Assembly (NCBI GenBank): GCA_963724365.1
Contig: CAVRUR010000014.1
Span: 186,001 to 250,000 of the forward strand
Direction of reading: 5' to 3'
DNA length: 64,000 nt
DNA from: JALORV01 sp963724365
GTDB taxonomy: Bacteria > Pseudomonadota > Gammaproteobacteria > Burkholderiales > Burkholderiaceae_F
The notes below the pieces were generated by a model. It did no database searches, was not told where the DNA came from, and saw only the letters and a program-made list of their open reading frames with translations. Each line of letters begins with the position of its first letter. Within the stretch, counting starts at the first letter, position 1. The position numbers and the translations under genes were made by a program. This document shows, piece after piece, positions 60,995 to 64,000 of this stretch.

Positions 60995-62251
60995 ATGATC
61001 GACCGTAGAGACTTCTTGAAGATCGCCGGCGCGGTAATCCCGAGCTGGGGCCTGATCCCGATCGCGAGTGCCCAGACGTCGCTGTACACGGGCAAGATCC
61101 TGATCAACGTTCACGCCAGCGGCGGTATCGACGCCAGCTCGTGGTTCGACCCGCGCGAAACCGACGCGACGATGAACAACTACGCCGCGGCACGCACGCC
61201 GGCGGCGGTGGCGGGCAACATCCGCGCCGCGCCGATGGGCAACAACGCGGTGTTCCTCCAGCGCTACTTCCGCAACATGCTGGTGATCAACGGCGTCAAC
61301 AGCGAGACCAACAGTCACGACGACGGCACCCGGGCGCACGCCACCGGCATGCTGGCGATGAACTACCCGAACCTGTCGGAGCTGTTCGCGTCGGTGCACG
61401 GCAAGGGTCTGCCGATGGGCTGGCTCAATGCCGGCGGCATGAACACCAGCGTCGGACTGGCGCCGGCCACGCCGATGCCGGACGGCAATACATTCCGCAC
61501 GCTGCTTTCGCCGAACGCTGCCAACGCCACGCAGGACTTCATCAAGGCAGGCGATGTGCAGAAGGTCCTGGCGGCGCGGACCGATCGGCTGAAAGCCCAG
61601 CAGGCCGCGGGCAACCTGATCCCGCGGGCGCAGCTCGTCAACGCGCAATTCGAAGGCGCGTCGAACTCACGCGCCCTGTTGGCTCGCGTGTCGGACTTCC
61701 TGCCGGCGACCTTCGACAACGCCGCGCACGTCGGCCTGGTGGCGGCGCAGGCGGGCATCACCTCGACGCTGCAGTTCGCCAGCGGTGGATTCGACGGCCA
61801 CGGCCAGCTCGCTAACAGCTACGCACAGTCGCTGCCGCAGTTGACCAATCTGGTCGACTACATCATCACCAAGTCAGGTGAGATCGGCATCGCCAACCGG
61901 ATCATGATCCGTATCTATTCGGAGTTCGGCCGCACGCCGCTCAACAACGGCAACGGCAAGGATCACTGGTCGATCGGCTGTCAGGTCCTGATGGAGGCGA
62001 CCCCACCCGCCTGGGGCAACCGGGTCTTCGGAGCCAGCGGTCCGCGTCACCAGGGACTGAAGTTCGACCCGGCGACGGGAGCGGTCGATGCGGTGAACGG
62101 CAAGACAATCGCGCCGCGACATGTCCACGAAGCCTTGCGCAAGTACCTCGGCATCCAGACCTCGGATCCGAAGTTCCAGTTGCGGGTGCCGGCGACCGAG
62201 AACTTCGACTTCTTCAACCCGGCCGCGAATACCGGTTACCCCAACCTGTAG
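60995..62251 (+). CDS. DUF1501 Tat-exported protein, partner of the cytochrome
   Basis: ATG 60995 follows AAGGAG and gives 418 residues. The N-terminus is a twin-arginine signal (DRRDFLKIAGAVIPSWGLIP, cleaved near SAQ), implying export folded, perhaps with a cofactor. DUF1501 landmarks are the early SGGIDASSWFDPRETD, the middle SGGFDGHGQLANSYAQSLPQ and the late YSEFGRTPLNNGNGKDHW, resembling the metal-binding pattern of alkaline-phosphatase-superfamily hydrolases. It starts 33 bases after the cytochrome lipoprotein and is followed by a hairpin with a T-rich tail, so the two genes form one unit. Confidence 0.88.
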   Translation: MIDRRDFLKIAGAVIPSWGLIPIASAQTSLYTGKILINVHASGGIDASSWFDPRETDATMNNYAAARTPAAVAGNIRAAPMGNNAVFLQRYFRNMLVINGVNSETNSHDDGTRAHATGMLAMNYPNLSELFASVHGKGLPMGWLNAGGMNTSVGLAPATPMPDGNTFRTLLSPNAANATQDFIKAGDVQKVLAARTDRLKAQQAAGNLIPRAQLVNAQFEGASNSRALLARVSDFLPATFDNAAHVGLVAAQAGITSTLQFASGGFDGHGQLANSYAQSLPQLTNLVDYIITKSGEIGIANRIMIRIYSEFGRTPLNNGNGKDHWSIGCQVLMEATPPAWGNRVFGASGPRHQGLKFDPATGAVDAVNGKTIAPRHVHEALRKYLGIQTSDPKFQLRVPATENFDFFNPAANTGYPNL

Positions 62252-62290
62252 CAGAGGCCCTCCAAGGCGCGCAAGGCGCGCCGTTTCAAC

Positions 62291-62328
62291 GCGGGCGCGT
62301 GGATTACCATGCGCCCGCTTTCATTTTG
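62291..62328 (+). terminator. Rho-independent terminator of the cytochrome/DUF1501 unit
   Basis: GCGGGCGC (62291-62298) pairs perfectly with GCGCCCGC (62311-62318) around a 12-base loop, followed by TTTCATTTT. It lies 40 bases after the DUF1501 stop. Confidence 0.75.
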
Positions 62329-62349
62329 AGTGTCACCCACAATTAGACG

Positions 62350-63060
62350 ATGAAGATCCCTGTCACCGTCCCGCCTGAATTAGCCACATACGGTTCGCAC
62401 TGCGCACGCCGTCTTGCCGCTGTGGCCCTGAGCGCGCTGGCTGCGCTGGCGCCCGCAGCGGCCGACGCGGCGGACTTCCGCGGGTTCGCTAGCGCAGGTC
62501 CGCTCGGCGTGATCCTGTTCCAGCCGTGCGAGGACAGGAGGCTGTCGTCGCGCACATTGAAGATCGAGGACAAAACGCCCGACGGGGCGCTGATGGCCGG
62601 CATCGACGACGTGCGCGCGATCATGCTCAACTCCGGCCGTCCGCTTTATGTCGAGTTTCGCGGCGATGCCAAGGGGATCCTCGTGACCGCGCGGCAGTTC
62701 CAGCGCGCGGTTGGCACGGCTGAATCGTGCATCGATGCGCCGCGTGACATTCCGGCGACTGCGCGCTTCTGGGCGGGTGGCGGGGATCCGGGCTGGAACT
62801 TCGTTGTAACCGCCCAGAGCGCCCTGCTCGAGCGTCCAGGTGAAAGGCCAGTGCGCTTCCCGGCGGCACCGTTCCTCGCGCCGTCCAAAGGCGAGGGCAC
62901 GCACGTCATCGACGCTTGGTCGTCGCTGGACGGCGGCACCGTGCGCGTGGAGATCACCGAGCAAATGTGCAGCGACGGCCGTTCGGAGACAGCTTATGGT
63001 GCAACGGTGATGTTGCGCCACGGTAGCCGCACCTACGAAGGGTGTGCCGCGCGTTTCTGA
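62350..63060 (+). CDS. Secreted protein with COG3650-like C-terminus
   Basis: A 236-residue exported protein with a signal peptide (RRLAAVALSALAALAPAAAD, cleaved near AADA). The C-terminal stretch VRVEITEQMCSDGRSETAYG followed by TYEGCAARF matches the CSDG...GCA pattern of COG3650-type envelope proteins, with a possible disulfide between the two Cys. The N-terminal domain is unassigned (GPLGVILFQPCEDRRLSSRT). It follows the DUF1501 terminator on the same strand. Function unknown. Confidence 0.72.
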   Translation: MKIPVTVPPELATYGSHCARRLAAVALSALAALAPAAADAADFRGFASAGPLGVILFQPCEDRRLSSRTLKIEDKTPDGALMAGIDDVRAIMLNSGRPLYVEFRGDAKGILVTARQFQRAVGTAESCIDAPRDIPATARFWAGGGDPGWNFVVTAQSALLERPGERPVRFPAAPFLAPSKGEGTHVIDAWSSLDGGTVRVEITEQMCSDGRSETAYGATVMLRHGSRTYEGCAARF

Positions 63061-63245
63061 CGGCGCCGCCTCCGCAGCCGGTGCTCGCTTCGCCGGCGCG
63101 ACCCACATAGAATGCCTTCGGCTTTTCGCCGGGGGTTCGAACGCAATCTGCATGCAGCGCTCGGTGTCCCGGCATGTCAGCAGTACAAGCGCGCCACCCG
63201 AGAGCGCGCGGCCTCATCCCACTGACCTCCCTGGAGACTACCTCG

Positions 63246-64000
63246 ATGAATCGTCTGCTTGCCGTTGTCCTGATGTGCCTGGCGTCGGCCGTGTCTGCTC
63301 AGGCTTGCCCGGAGAAGAACCTGATGTACTGGCAGGCGTTCCCGCCCGGGGGTGAAACCGACATTTCGGGGCGGCACCAGCAAGTGGTGCTGAAGAAGAA
63401 GTGTCCGGCGATCGACATGATCATCCAGTACAAGCCGGGCGCCGGCGGCGGCCTGATGTGGGCGCAGATCAACCAGCTGCCGGGCGATGGTCTGAACATC
63501 GTCGGCATCAACCTGCCGCACATGGTGTTCCAGCCGCTCGAGGGTCAGGTGCAGTACAAGACCGACGATATCGTACCGGTCTACTGGTATCACTACACGC
63601 CGGACGCGCTGGTGGTGCTGGAGTCGAGCCCGATCAAGACGTTCCAGGACTTCGTCAAGGTAGCCAAGGCTGACCCGGGCAAGCTGAGTCTCGGCGGCTC
63701 TGGCCTCAATTCGGCTAACCACGCGGCGAACGAGCGCATGAATGCCGCGTTCGGCGTGAAGACGACCTACATCCCGTTCAAGGGTACGGGCGACATGACG
63801 ACGTCGGTGCTTGGCGGCCACGTCGATGGCGCAATGACCTACACGGCGTTTGCGGTCAACAACAAGGGCAAGGTCCGTGCGCTGGCGGTCGCGATGGAAA
63901 AGCGCCACCCCTTGCTGCCCGATACGCCGACCTTCAAGGAACTCGGCGTGGACTGGGTGGACGGTGCCTACCGCGGCATCGCGATGCCGAAGTCCTCGAC
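63246..64000 (+). CDS. Bug/TctC-family periplasmic binding protein, partial (runs off the right edge)
   Basis: The frame from ATG 63246 is open to the end of the window. A signal peptide (MNRLLAVVLMCLASAVSAQA) precedes a mature part with WQAFPPGGETDISGRHQQVV, IIQYKPGAGGGLMWAQINQL, and SLGGSGLNSANHAANERMNA, then IPFKGTGDMTTSVLGGHVDG. These are the Bug landmarks. A Cys pair (ACPEKN, KKKCPAID) is unusual for the family and may form a disulfide. A second binding protein of this type lies at 8052, unrelated in position. No membrane partners are visible before the edge. Confidence 0.9.
   Translation, partial: MNRLLAVVLMCLASAVSAQACPEKNLMYWQAFPPGGETDISGRHQQVVLKKKCPAIDMIIQYKPGAGGGLMWAQINQLPGDGLNIVGINLPHMVFQPLEGQVQYKTDDIVPVYWYHYTPDALVVLESSPIKTFQDFVKVAKADPGKLSLGGSGLNSANHAANERMNAAFGVKTTYIPFKGTGDMTTSVLGGHVDGAMTYTAFAVNNKGKVRALAVAMEKRHPLLPDTPTFKELGVDWVDGAYRGIAMPKSS

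Noticed and set aside
1..64000. tRNA, rRNA, CRISPR arrays, transposases or phage genes
   Set aside because: I scanned by eye for T-loop motifs, repeat-spacer patterns and DDE-type proteins and saw none; a covariance or HMM search would be decisive.

Overview
This 64 kb window is high-GC, densely coded chromosome that looks betaproteobacterial, probably Burkholderiales or a close relative. The evidence is two Bug/TctC-type periplasmic binding proteins lying away from any membrane partners, a PEP-CTERM protein, and a housekeeping set of proteobacterial type (EttA, RhlE, MnmC, RsgA, TcdA, AhpC/AhpF). I see no rRNA, tRNA, CRISPR array, transposase or phage gene.

Layout. 0-5.6 kb (minus): a NarL-type two-component pair whose kinase runs off the left edge, then a tightly packed chain EamA transporter > MFS transporter > ChaC > PdxH with stop/start overlaps. 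5.7-9 kb: ahpC-ahpF facing a Bug binding protein. 9.4-13 kb: a PEP-CTERM protein and a cyclase/ATPase/TPR regulator, both broken by many frame changes. 13-17.5 kb: stress genes (two UspA, a TerB/DUF697-like protein, TcdA, two hemerythrins). 17.5-24.3 kb: a Rieske oxygenase, a type II P-type ATPase, then a Spy-like protein and an OmpR/HAMP-kinase pair preceded by a CpxR-like box. 24.3-29.1 kb: a zinc peptidase with a small downstream ORF, small envelope proteins, an epimerase, a kinase-like protein with an ICMT-like methyltransferase, and a 269-bp palindromic element. 29.2-43.5 kb: a metalloprotease lipoprotein, acetyltransferase and RhlE, a GDT1-type exporter, an LTA-synthase-like enzyme, EttA, cupredoxin plus DUF4396, a subtilase and MnmC. 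43.5-50.7 kb: an EF-G paralogue, ribosome-associated genes (HPF, RsgA), a cold-shock protein and an AEC transporter. 50.8-64 kb: patatin, an FAD dehydrogenase, a transglutaminase-like protein lacking its cysteine, an MFS carrier, an unrecognised HExxH protein, a two-gene module (c-type cytochrome lipoprotein plus DUF1501 protein), a secreted COG3650-like protein and a second Bug protein cut by the right edge.

Two cross-cutting points. First, at least seven genes carry single-base frame changes, most densely at 7.3-11.6 kb. In several the protein continues perfectly in another frame, and in mnmC two shifts cancel. This looks more like indel error in the sequence than gene decay, so broken genes here should be treated as probably intact until checked. 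Second, the items least explained by standard annotation are the cytochrome/DUF1501 pair (58.3-62.3 kb), the palindromic element (28.8-29.1 kb), the HExxH protein (56.3-58.0 kb), the Cys-less transglutaminase and several small ORFs. I found no complete defence, secretion or biosynthetic island.
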